NCBI GenBank assembly: GCA_964523945.1
Contig: CAZGBU010000046.1
Location: 1-14,659, forward strand
DNA from: CAKTOF01 sp964523945
Lineage (GTDB): Bacteria; Bacillota; Clostridia; Oscillospirales; Oscillospiraceae
DNA: 14,659 nt
Reading direction: 5' to 3'
The notes beneath the pieces are model-generated. The model was not told the origin of the DNA, searched no databases, and was given only the letters and a program-made list of their open reading frames with translations. This document shows, piece by piece, positions 6,204 to 13,232 of this stretch; within the stretch, counting starts at the first letter, position 1; every line of letters begins with the position of its first letter. The translations under genes were made by a program, and so were the position numbers.

Positions 6204-6252
6204 AAAACGCACAGGCGCCCGTGGCTGCTGGCCGCGGGCGCCTGTGTGTTTT
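6204..6252. terminator. Strong bidirectional terminator-like hairpin after element copy 2
   Basis: An 18-bp stem with one G-U pair joins AAAACGCACAGGCGCCCG (6204-6221) to its complement at 6235-6252, with a 13-base loop. It ends in TTTT on both strands. No annotated gene ends nearby, so it may terminate a short RNA from the repeated element or insulate the downstream MATE promoter. Confidence 0.75.
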
Positions 6253-6285
6253 CTGCGCCGCAGGAAGTGAATTGCATGAAATCCC

Positions 6286-6314
6286 TTGACAAACAGCGGC
6301 AAACACGATACGAT
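6286..6314 (+). promoter_or_regulatory. Sigma-A promoter of the first MATE transporter
   Basis: A perfect TTGACA (6286-6291), a 17-base spacer and TACGAT (6309-6314, five of six consensus bases) lie about 50 bases before the TTG start at 6365. Confidence 0.8.
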
Positions 6315-6364
6315 GAAATACGCCCACAAACATTCTGCATGCGAATTGAAAGAGAGGGGTTCCC

Positions 6365-7744
6365 TTGAACAAACTGCTCGGCAGGGTTTTTGTTGCGGAT
6401 CGGTCGTGGTATCGCATGATGCTGACCATTGCCATTCCGATTTCGCTGCAGTCCCTGATCACGTTCGCCGTCAACCTGATCGATACCATCATGCTCGGCC
6501 GTGTGGGCGAGGTGGCGCTGTCTGCGTCCTCGCTCGGCTCGAGCTATTTTATGATTGTCAATGTGATCTCGATGGGCATCGGCTGCGGCGCGTCGGTTAT
6601 CACGGCGCAGTACTGGGGCAAGCACGAGCTCGACCCCATCCGCCATACCGCCGCCATTGCGCTGAAGCTGTGTACAATCTCTGCGCTGTTGTTTACGGCT
6701 GTCACTGCCGCAATCCCGGATCGAATCATGTCGCTGTACACCAAGGACGCCGCTGTCATCGCCGCCGGCGCGGACTATCTGCGCGTGCTGTCAACCTCGT
6801 TCCTGCTCTCGAGCCTGACGACGTGTCTGACGGCGCTGCTGCGCTCGGTCAGCGTTGTGCGCATTTCGCTCGCCGCCTCGGCAGGGGCGTGCCTGGTCAA
6901 CACGTTTTTCAACTATATGTTTATTTTCGGCCGGCTCGGTGCGCCGGAGATGGGCGTCGCCGGCGCGGCGCTCGGCACAGTGATCGCGCGCGTGTTCGAA
7001 TTCGGCGTCAACGCAGTCTATTTCTTTGTGGTTGACCGGCGCGTCGGCTTCCGGCTGCGCCATCTGCGCGGGTGGGACCGTGCCATCGCCCGCACGTTCC
7101 GCTCTGTTGCGCTGCCGGTTGTGCTCAGCGATCTCATCATGATTCTCGGCAACAATCTGCTCGCCGTTATCATCGGCCACATCGGCACGGCGATGACAGC
7201 AGCCAACTCCATTGCGGCCGTCGTCAATAATGTCGTCGTCAATCTGTTCTTCGGCCTGTCGAGCGCCGCCACCGTCCTGACCGGCAACACCATCGGCGCC
7301 GGCCACCCGGACGAGGCGTATCTGCAGGGGAAAACCTATTATGCACTGGCCATCCTGATCGGCGTGGTGGGCGGCCTGGTGCTCTATCTGCTGCAGGGAC
7401 CGATCATTTCGATTTACAACGTTTCCGGCGAGACGCGTGCATACACCGCCCAGATGTGCACGGTGCTGTGCTGTATGATGCCGGTGCTGCTGCTCGATCA
7501 TCTGCTGACCAAGGGGACGCTGCGCGGCGGCGGCGACACGCGGTTCCTGATGTTTGCCGATACGGCGTTTGCGTATCTGGTCGCCGCGCCGCTCGGCGCG
7601 CTGACGGCCTTTGTGCTCGACGCACCGGTCTGGCTTGTCTATCTGTGCCTGAAGAGCGACTATATCTGCAAAACGATCCTGTGCTCATGGCGCTTTTTTT
7701 CCCGCCGGTGGATCCGCGACGTCACGGTCCGGCAGGCCTCCTGA
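6365..7744 (+). CDS. MATE family multidrug/metabolite efflux transporter (first)
   Basis: A 459-residue, very hydrophobic protein with about twelve predicted membrane helices in two homologous MatE halves (roughly 15-200 and 240-440). Family traits include the early P-I-S-L-Q-S-L-I segment with N-L-I-D-T-I-M-L-G, the N-T-F-F-N-Y-M-F-I-F-G segment closing the first half, and G-T-L-R-G-G-G-D-T-R-F in the second half. MATE proteins expel cationic drugs, dyes or metabolites through the cytoplasmic membrane using a Na+ or H+ gradient. The start is TTG with GAGAGGGG just upstream and spacing of about six; no in-frame ATG fits before the first helix. The gene has its own promoter and terminator. The substrate is unknown. 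It belongs to a different branch from the second MATE gene at 11812. Confidence 0.9.
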   Translation: MNKLLGRVFVADRSWYRMMLTIAIPISLQSLITFAVNLIDTIMLGRVGEVALSASSLGSSYFMIVNVISMGIGCGASVITAQYWGKHELDPIRHTAAIALKLCTISALLFTAVTAAIPDRIMSLYTKDAAVIAAGADYLRVLSTSFLLSSLTTCLTALLRSVSVVRISLAASAGACLVNTFFNYMFIFGRLGAPEMGVAGAALGTVIARVFEFGVNAVYFFVVDRRVGFRLRHLRGWDRAIARTFRSVALPVVLSDLIMILGNNLLAVIIGHIGTAMTAANSIAAVVNNVVVNLFFGLSSAATVLTGNTIGAGHPDEAYLQGKTYYALAILIGVVGGLVLYLLQGPIISIYNVSGETRAYTAQMCTVLCCMMPVLLLDHLLTKGTLRGGGDTRFLMFADTAFAYLVAAPLGALTAFVLDAPVWLVYLCLKSDYICKTILCSWRFFSRRWIRDVTVRQAS

Positions 7745-7752
7745 AGCCGATT

Positions 7753-7790
7753 GCCCGCTTGTGTGAAAAGCACAAGCGGGCCTTTTCCTT
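7753..7790 (+). terminator. Terminator after the first MATE gene
   Basis: An 11-bp stem (GCCCGCTTGTG, 7753-7763, with 7771-7781) and a TGAAAAG loop is followed by CTTTTCCTTTT. It begins eight bases after the stop. Confidence 0.88.
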
Positions 7791-7810
7791 TTGAGCAAAT
7801 TTCCGGAAAC

Positions 7811-7830
7811 AGGCCGTTTTGCGGCCTTTT
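7811..7830 (+). terminator. Second, smaller terminator in tandem
   Basis: AGGCCG-TTTTG-CGGCCT followed by a T run gives a 6-bp stem, about 20 bases after the first terminator. It would reinforce insulation of the aldehyde dehydrogenase promoter. Confidence 0.55.
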
Positions 7831-7844
7831 GCCGCGAAGTGCCA

Positions 7845-7872
7845 TTGACAAATCCGGCGGATCTGTTAAATT
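7845..7872 (+). promoter_or_regulatory. Promoter of the aldehyde dehydrogenase gene
   Basis: A perfect TTGACA (7845-7850) with a 16-base spacer leads to TAAATT (7867-7872, four of six consensus bases). The leader of about 50 bases contains a small dyad, TGTCT-TATTTG-AGACA (7894-7909), which could be an operator. Confidence 0.65.
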
Positions 7873-7931
7873 AAAAGCGCCCGAACGGAATACTGTCTTA
7901 TTTGAGACAATCTATATCAGGGGGAATTGAC

Positions 7932-9416
7932 ATGGATAAAGTCAAACTGCAGAGCAAGTACCAGCTTTTCATCGGCGGCAAATGGCGCGACGCAGCCGAC
8001 GGCGGCACATTCAACAGCGTCTGCCCGGCCAACGGTGAATATCTGGCCACCTGCGCCAACGCCACGCACGCGGATGTCGATGCCGCGGTCGACGCGGCCT
8101 GGACCGCATTCCGCACCTGGAAGAATACCACTGCGTCCGAGCGTGCTGCGATTCTCAACAAGATTGCCGACATCATCGACGAAAACGCCGAGCATCTGGC
8201 AATGGTCGAATCGATGGACAACGGCAAGCCGATCCGCGAGACGATGGCCATCGACATTCCGTACTCCTCGGCGCATTTCCGCTATTTTGCCGGCGCGATT
8301 CTCGCCGACGAGGGCTCGGCCAACATGCTTGGCAACGACACGCTTTCGCTGATCCTGCACGAGCCGATCGGTGTCGTCGGCCAGATTGTGCCGTGGAACT
8401 TCCCGTTCCTGATGGCGGCGTGGAAGCTTGCGCCGGTGCTCGCCTCCGGCTGCTGCACGGTGTTCAAGCCGTCGTCGATTACGTCGCTGTCCGTGCTCGA
8501 GTTCGCGCGTCTGATCGAGGATGTGCTGCCGGCCGGCGTGTTTAACATCATCACCGGTGCCGGCGCCGACTGCGGCGACTACATGCTCCAGCATCCGGGC
8601 TTCACAAAACTCGCGTTCACCGGCTCGACCGAGGTCGGCCGCAAGGTCGCGCAGGCTGCCGCAGAGAAGCTCATCCCCGCGACGCTCGAGCTCGGCGGCA
8701 AGTCTGCGAACATCTACTTCGATGACTGCAAGTGGGATATGGCGCTCGACGGTCTGCAGCTCGGCATCCTGTTCAACCAGGGCCAGGTCTGCTGTGCCGG
8801 CTCGCGCGTGTTTGTGCAGGAGGGCATCTACGACAAGTTCGTTGCCGAGGCAGTCAAGGCGTTCAACAAGATCAAGGTCGGCATGCCGTGGGAGAAAGAC
8901 ACCCAGATGGGCTCGCAGATCAGCCAGGCACAGCTCGGCAAGATTCTCGACTACGTCGACATTGGCAAGCGCGAGGGTGCGACAGTCGCCTCCGGCGGCG
9001 CGCGCGCAACGGGCGGCCTGCTCGACAAGGGCGCGTTCATGCAGCCGACGCTGCTGACCGATGTCACCAATGACATGCGCGTCGCCCAGGAGGAAATCTT
9101 CGGGCCGGTGGCCTGCATCATCAAGTTCAAGACCGAGGAGGAGGTCATCGCGATGGCCAACGACAGCACCTATGGCCTCGGCGGCGCTGTCTGGACGCGC
9201 GACATCAACCGCGCCATCCGCGTGGCGCGCGCGATTGAGACGGGCCGTATGTGGGTCAACACCTACAACGCCATCCCCGAGGGCGCGCCGTTTGGCGGCT
9301 ACAAGACCTCCGGCATCGGTCGTGAGACGCACAAGGTCATGCTCGAGCACTATTGCCAGACCAAGAACATCATGATCAACCTGTCTGAGTCGCCGTCCGG
9401 CTTCTACCCGGCGTAA
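7932..9416 (+). CDS. NAD(P)-dependent aldehyde dehydrogenase
   Basis: A 494-residue classical aldehyde dehydrogenase. The whole domain order is intact: N-terminal F-I-G-G-K-W (13-18), P-W-N-F-P at 154-158 with Asn156 for the oxyanion hole, F-K-P at 178-180, F-T-G-S-T-E-V-G at 229-236 in the Rossmann fold, L-E-L-G-G-K-S-A-N at 252-260 with general base Glu253, and F-N-Q-G-Q-V-C-C-A-G-S-R at 281-292 with nucleophile Cys287. E-I-F-G-P-V and P-F-G-G-Y-K-x-S-G-I-G-R-E near the end complete the signature. It oxidises an aldehyde to the acid with NAD(P)+ in the cytoplasm. Sequence style resembles AcoD/betaine-aldehyde types, but substrate cannot be assigned. The ATG follows AGGGGGA with about six bases' spacing. 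An upstream in-frame TTG at 7902 adds ten non-family residues that include the ribosome binding site, so it was not chosen. Confidence 0.95.
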   Translation: MDKVKLQSKYQLFIGGKWRDAADGGTFNSVCPANGEYLATCANATHADVDAAVDAAWTAFRTWKNTTASERAAILNKIADIIDENAEHLAMVESMDNGKPIRETMAIDIPYSSAHFRYFAGAILADEGSANMLGNDTLSLILHEPIGVVGQIVPWNFPFLMAAWKLAPVLASGCCTVFKPSSITSLSVLEFARLIEDVLPAGVFNIITGAGADCGDYMLQHPGFTKLAFTGSTEVGRKVAQAAAEKLIPATLELGGKSANIYFDDCKWDMALDGLQLGILFNQGQVCCAGSRVFVQEGIYDKFVAEAVKAFNKIKVGMPWEKDTQMGSQISQAQLGKILDYVDIGKREGATVASGGARATGGLLDKGAFMQPTLLTDVTNDMRVAQEEIFGPVACIIKFKTEEEVIAMANDSTYGLGGAVWTRDINRAIRVARAIETGRMWVNTYNAIPEGAPFGGYKTSGIGRETHKVMLEHYCQTKNIMINLSESPSGFYPA

Positions 9417-9437
9417 GCGATCTCCATACACACCACC

Positions 9438-9480
9438 AAAAATTATGCCCTGCGCCGTTTTGGCGCAGGGCATAATTTTT
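9438..9480. terminator. Bidirectional terminator between aldehyde dehydrogenase and IMPase genes
   Basis: A 19-bp perfect stem (9438-9456 with 9462-9480) and a GTTTT loop has five A residues at its left end and seven or more T residues at its right end, so it terminates in both directions. It serves the two convergent genes. Confidence 0.95.
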
Positions 9481-9483
9481 TTA

Positions 9484-10254
9484 TTATCCCAATGCGATTC
9501 CCGCTGCAAGGGAGGGGCGCTCATCGGCGCAGGCGGCGTTCGAGCAGAACACTGAGCTGCTGTGCGTCAGCGGCAGCGGTGTTCCGTCCAGTGCCGTCGC
9601 AATCCCGCCGGCCTCCTGCACGATCAGCGCGCCGGCGGCAAAGTCCCACGGCGCGAGCGTGCATTCGCAGAACAGCTCCGCGCGCCCGGCCGCAATATGG
9701 CAGAAGTCAAGCGCTGCCGCGCCGAACCGGCGCACGTCCATCGTCCGGTCAAACAGCCGCCGCGCCAGCAGAAACGACGCGTCGGCATATTCGCGCGTAT
9801 AGGCCGCCGTGCCAAAGATCGCGATACCCTGTGCGGCCGGCCGGTCAGAGACGCGGATGGGGCTGCCGTTGCAGGTTGCGCCCTGGCCGCGCACGGCGCA
9901 ATAGAGCGCATCGGCATAGGGATCGTAGATCACGCCGAGCTGCCGCACGCCGTGCGCGCAGAAGCAGATGGAGATGACGCTCTGCCGGAAACCGCGGACA
10001 AAGCTTGTCGTCCCGTCAATCGGATCGACGATGAAAAGCGGAGCGCGCTCGTCCACTGTGTGTGCGCTCTCTTCCCCGAGAAACTGCGCGTCCGGCCGGA
10101 TTGCGGCGAGCCCCTCGCGCAGCAGCTGCTCGACGCGCAGGTCATACTGCGTCACAAGGTCGGCCGGACCGGATTTGCAGTGCGCCTCGATCCCATCCGC
10201 GCTGCGGATCAGCGCGCCGGCGCGGCGGGCCAGATCAATCACCCTCGAGCGCAT
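9484..10254 (-). CDS. Inositol monophosphatase family protein (SuhB/CysQ-like)
   Basis: A 256-residue Mg2+-dependent phosphatase. G-E-E at 60-62 and V-D-P-I-D-G-T-T-S-F at 76-85 supply the metal ligands Glu61, Asp77 and Asp80, and P-W-D-F-A-A-G at 202-208 is the C-terminal signature with Asp204. Length and motif spacing fit the family, whose members dephosphorylate inositol-1-phosphate, fructose-1,6-bisphosphate, 3'-phosphoadenosine 5'-phosphate or related small molecules. The exact substrate cannot be told. The start at 10254 is chosen for a GGAGG ten bases upstream on the minus strand. An earlier ATG at 10302 would add 16 residues without a good binding site. The chosen start lies 20 bases inside the upstream SLH gene, suggesting cotranscription and translational coupling. 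Confidence 0.9.
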   Translation of the reverse strand: MRSRVIDLARRAGALIRSADGIEAHCKSGPADLVTQYDLRVEQLLREGLAAIRPDAQFLGEESAHTVDERAPLFIVDPIDGTTSFVRGFRQSVISICFCAHGVRQLGVIYDPYADALYCAVRGQGATCNGSPIRVSDRPAAQGIAIFGTAAYTREYADASFLLARRLFDRTMDVRRFGAAALDFCHIAAGRAELFCECTLAPWDFAAGALIVQEAGGIATALDGTPLPLTHSSSVFCSNAACADERPSLAAGIALG

Positions 10255-11599
10255 CGCTGGATGTCCTCCAGGCCAGGATGCGCCAAATGACAGCGCATGC
10301 ATGGCTGCGGGTGAGCGTGGCGTCCGGCGAGAAGATCAGATTGCCGGAACCGTCGTCGGCACCGTTGAAGATACCCGCCTCAAACAGCGCGGCGGCTGCC
10401 GCGCTGGCCGTGTCGGAAAACGGGCTGACGGCGCTGCCGGTGTCCAGCCGCAGCGCCGCGGCGGCCAGCTCCGCCAGATCCAGCCGCGTCGCGGGGGCGG
10501 ACAGGTCCGTCCACCGGTCCTCGGCCAGAATGCCGTTGCTCACCGCCAGCGCATAGTACCCGGCGGCCCAGCCGGCCTCGCCGGTCTCGTCCTGCGCCGG
10601 GTAACCGGCTGCGAGCAGCACGAGTTTGAGCGCCTGCGCGCGGTTGACCATGCCGTCCGGGCGGAACGTGCCGTCGGCATATCCGCTGACGACGCCGGCC
10701 GCCGCCAGATCGGCCACATAGCCGGCATACCACGCATCTGCCGGCGCATCGGAGAAGGCCGGCGCCGCTGCTGTCTCATCCGATGCGGCGCCGTCTGACG
10801 CCGGCTCCTCCGGCAGCGCGTTGCCTTCCAGCCACTGCGCGGTGACGGTCAGGTTTTCTTCGACGGTCATGCCCTCGGCCAGGCGCGTGCCGTCATCCAG
10901 ATACCAGCCGGCGAGCGTGTAGCCCTCGCGCACGGCGTCCGGCAGGGCGGGATAGGCCGTGCCGGTTTCATAGAAGTAGATGTCGGCATCCGTTGTACCT
11001 GCCCCCGCGTCGTAGATCACATAGCAGAACTGCTCGCCGGTGCCGGTATAATCGCCATAGAGAAAGATCGCGGCCTCTGCGGCGCGGCGCGCAGCGAGGT
11101 GCGCGCTGACCGCCGTGCCGACGTGGCACCAGATCCCGAGCGCACTGGCCAGCTCGTGGGCGGTATAGTCGCCGCTGACAATCGTCTGCACGATGCGGTA
11201 TGCGTCGCTCAGCCAGATTGTGCCGGCATTGTAGGCGAGAGAGACGAGCGCATCGAGCTGCTGCTGGTTCAGCGTGACGCCGCGCGCGGCGAAAAACGGG
11301 ATGATTTGATCGGCCAGCCCGGCTAGCGTCTCGCGCAGCAGCGCATCGGCCTCCTCCGTCGTGATCCCGTTCGGATACGCGCCGGCCGGAACAGCCGTAC
11401 CGTATCCGATGTAGCCGCCGGTGCGGTAGGCGACAAAGCCCTCCCAGCCTTGAATCAGCGCAACCATCTCGTCGGATACGGCGGCGGCCGGCTCAATTTC
11501 GCCGGTCTCGTCCTGTGCGGCGGCCGGCGCGGTCAACAGGCCGATTCCGAGCGCCAGGCACACCGCCAGCGCCAAAACTCTGTTTTTTCGATTCGACAT
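10235..11599 (-). CDS. Secreted GH24 lysozyme-like protein with Listeria-Bacteroides repeat and three SLH domains
   Basis: A 454-residue exported surface protein. Residues 1-28 form a signal peptide ending A-P-A-A-A before Q29. Residues about 42-185 resemble phage-type GH24 lysozymes (muramidases): G-W-E-G-F at 51-55, I-G-Y-G-T at 64-68, and L-N-Q-Q-Q-L-D-A-L-V-S-L-A-Y-N-A-G at 110-126. Residues about 193-257 are one Listeria-Bacteroides type repeat (G-Y-T-L-A-G-W-Y near 226-233, T-V-T-A-Q-W at 251-256). Three SLH repeats follow at about 282-331, 343-385 and 393-443, which normally hold proteins to secondary cell-wall polymers. The lysozyme general acid is probably Glu53, but the usual Asp and Thr before I-G-Y-G are not present in the expected places. 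The start at 11599 follows AAAGGAG at ideal spacing; an in-frame ATG ten codons earlier has no such site. It may trim peptidoglycan or only bind it. Confidence 0.87.
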   Translation of the reverse strand: MSNRKNRVLALAVCLALGIGLLTAPAAAQDETGEIEPAAAVSDEMVALIQGWEGFVAYRTGGYIGYGTAVPAGAYPNGITTEEADALLRETLAGLADQIIPFFAARGVTLNQQQLDALVSLAYNAGTIWLSDAYRIVQTIVSGDYTAHELASALGIWCHVGTAVSAHLAARRAAEAAIFLYGDYTGTGEQFCYVIYDAGAGTTDADIYFYETGTAYPALPDAVREGYTLAGWYLDDGTRLAEGMTVEENLTVTAQWLEGNALPEEPASDGAASDETAAAPAFSDAPADAWYAGYVADLAAAGVVSGYADGTFRPDGMVNRAQALKLVLLAAGYPAQDETGEAGWAAGYYALAVSNGILAEDRWTDLSAPATRLDLAELAAAALRLDTGSAVSPFSDTASAAAAALFEAGIFNGADDGSGNLIFSPDATLTRSHACAVIWRILAWRTSSDALEGD

Positions 11600-11669
11600 G
11601 AGAATCTCCTTTATCTTTTTGATCTTCATGCGGTATCATTTTGGAACTTTATTCACCAAAATCCGACCC

Positions 11670-11698
11670 ATTATACCATGAATTTCCCTAAAATGCAA
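11670..11698 (-). promoter_or_regulatory. Promoter of the SLH/lysozyme-like gene
   Basis: On the minus strand TTGCAT (11698-11693), a 17-base spacer and a perfect TATAAT (11675-11670) preceded by TGG form an extended -10 promoter. The leader to the ATG at 11599 is about 65 bases. Confidence 0.85.
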
Positions 11699-11724
11699 AC
11701 CGCGTCCGGATACGGGGCGGACGC

Positions 11725-11753
11725 TTGCGAAACGGGTGCGGCTGTGATAAAAT
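11725..11753 (+). promoter_or_regulatory. Promoter of the second MATE gene
   Basis: TTGCGA (11725-11730), a 17-base spacer and TAAAAT (11748-11753) with an upstream TG (extended -10). It is divergent from the SLH gene promoter, with about 27 bases between the two -35 boxes. Confidence 0.7.
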
Positions 11754-11771
11754 ACCCGCGTGAATTTGTCA

Positions 11772-11787
11772 GGCACTAAACAGTGCC
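11772..11787 (+). promoter_or_regulatory. Short dyad in the leader of the second MATE gene
   Basis: GGCACT-AAAC-AGTGCC is a perfect 6-bp inverted repeat between the promoter and the ribosome binding site (GAGGG, 11801-11805). It could be an operator or a leader hairpin; nothing else supports either. Confidence 0.35.
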
Positions 11788-11811
11788 CGGAGATCGAAAA
11801 GAGGGTGTTCC

Positions 11812-13182
11812 ATGCGCAAAAATGCCACCATGATCAACGACCTGACGGAGGGCAATCTGACCCGGCAGCTCATCATTTTTTCCATCCCGTTTATGCTCTC
11901 GAATCTGCTGCAGTCGCTTTATTCGGTGATCGACATGGTCGTCGTTGGGCAGTTTGTCGGCTCTGACGGACTTTCGGCGGTGTCGGTTGGCAGCCAGATC
12001 ATCAGCTTTTTCACCTGGCTCGGCATCGGGTTTGCCACGGCCGGGCAGGTTATGATCGGCCAATACGTCGGCACGCACGACGAAAAGGGCATCGAGCGCA
12101 CGATCGGCACGCTGTTCACGCTGCTGCTGGCCGTGTTGGTGGTGCTCGGTGTGGGCGGCATCCTGTTCGCGCATCCGGTGCTGCGCGTGATGAACACGCC
12201 GGACGCAGCCTATGGCGGCGCATACGACTATATGGTCATCTGCTGTGCCGGCATGCCGTTTATCTTCGGCTGTAACATTGTCAGCTCGGTCCTGCGCGGC
12301 ATGGGCGAGAGCACGCGGCCGTTCGTGTTCATCGCCATTGCGGCCGTCACCAATCTGGTGCTCGACCTGCTGTTCGTCGCCGTGTTCCACTGGAATGTCG
12401 CCGGCGCGGCGCTGGCCACCGTCATCGGTCAGGCGTTCTCGTTCATCGCCTCCATCGTCTATCTCTACCGCCGCCGGGCGCAGTTTGGGCTTGATTTCAA
12501 GCCGGTCAGCTTCCGCCCGCACCGGCGCACGGCGGCCAATCTGACGCGCCTGGGCGCGCCGATGGCGCTGCAGTCGGCGGCCATCAGCCTGTCGGCCATG
12601 TTCACCAACTCGTTTGTCAACAGCTATGGCGTTGCGGCCTCGGCGATCACCGGCGTCGGTTCAAAGCTGATGGATCTGAGCGGCGTTGTCACCCGCGCGA
12701 TCTCCAACGGTGGCGCAACCGTCGTCGCCCAGAACATGGGCGCGCAGAAATATGACCGCGTGCGCAAGTTTGTGCGCGTGGCGCTCGCGCTTTCGGTCGG
12801 TACGACCGCCGTGTTTGCGCTGGTCTGCGGGCTGTTCCCGGAGCAGGTCTTCGGCCTGTTCGACCGCGATCCCGCAACGCTCGCGCTTGCGCCGCGCTAT
12901 GTTGCGCCGCTGCTCGTCGGCTTCGGTGCGAATGCGCTGATGTCGCCGTACTATGCCGTCGTCAACGGCATCGGCTATGCAAGCCTGTCGTTTGTCATCG
13001 GCGTGCTCGACGGTGTCGTCGGGCGCATCGGGCTGTCGGTGCTGCTCGGCATTACGCTCGGTATGGGGCTCGAGGGCTTCTGGTTTGGCTCGCAGCTCGC
13101 CGGCTATGTCACGGCGCTCTGCTCGGCGGCGTATTACTACTCCGGCCGCTGGAAGACGCGTAAGCTGCTGATTGAACAGTAA
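11812..13182 (+). CDS. MATE family efflux transporter (second, MepA-like branch)
   Basis: A 456-residue protein with about twelve membrane helices. The N-terminus N-D-L-T-E-G-N-L-T-R-Q-L followed by I-P-F-M-L-S-N-L-L-Q-S-L-Y is typical of the large Clostridia MATE group related to MepA/DinF, and D-M-V-V-V-G-Q-F-V-G follows in the first helix pair. The second half starts near 245 with L-G-A-P-M-A-L-Q-S and carries V-A-Q-N-M-G-A-Q-K-Y, the typical inter-helix loop. It should export organic cations or metabolites using an ion gradient. The ATG at 11812 has GAGGG six bases upstream. A LysR regulator follows 50 bases after its stop in the same direction, with no terminator seen between, so the two may be cotranscribed. 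The substrate is unknown. Confidence 0.92.
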   Translation: MRKNATMINDLTEGNLTRQLIIFSIPFMLSNLLQSLYSVIDMVVVGQFVGSDGLSAVSVGSQIISFFTWLGIGFATAGQVMIGQYVGTHDEKGIERTIGTLFTLLLAVLVVLGVGGILFAHPVLRVMNTPDAAYGGAYDYMVICCAGMPFIFGCNIVSSVLRGMGESTRPFVFIAIAAVTNLVLDLLFVAVFHWNVAGAALATVIGQAFSFIASIVYLYRRRAQFGLDFKPVSFRPHRRTAANLTRLGAPMALQSAAISLSAMFTNSFVNSYGVAASAITGVGSKLMDLSGVVTRAISNGGATVVAQNMGAQKYDRVRKFVRVALALSVGTTAVFALVCGLFPEQVFGLFDRDPATLALAPRYVAPLLVGFGANALMSPYYAVVNGIGYASLSFVIGVLDGVVGRIGLSVLLGITLGMGLEGFWFGSQLAGYVTALCSAAYYYSGRWKTRKLLIEQ

Positions 13183-13232
13183 GCCTGCTGCCGCGCTGCC
13201 CGGGAGAGTACCGGCGAAAGAGGGGACCTGTT

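Noticed and set aside
7917..9524. Long minus-strand open frame (535 codons) opposite the aldehyde dehydrogenase
   Set aside because: Antisense shadow of a gene whose catalytic motifs are all intact; it also crosses the bidirectional terminator.
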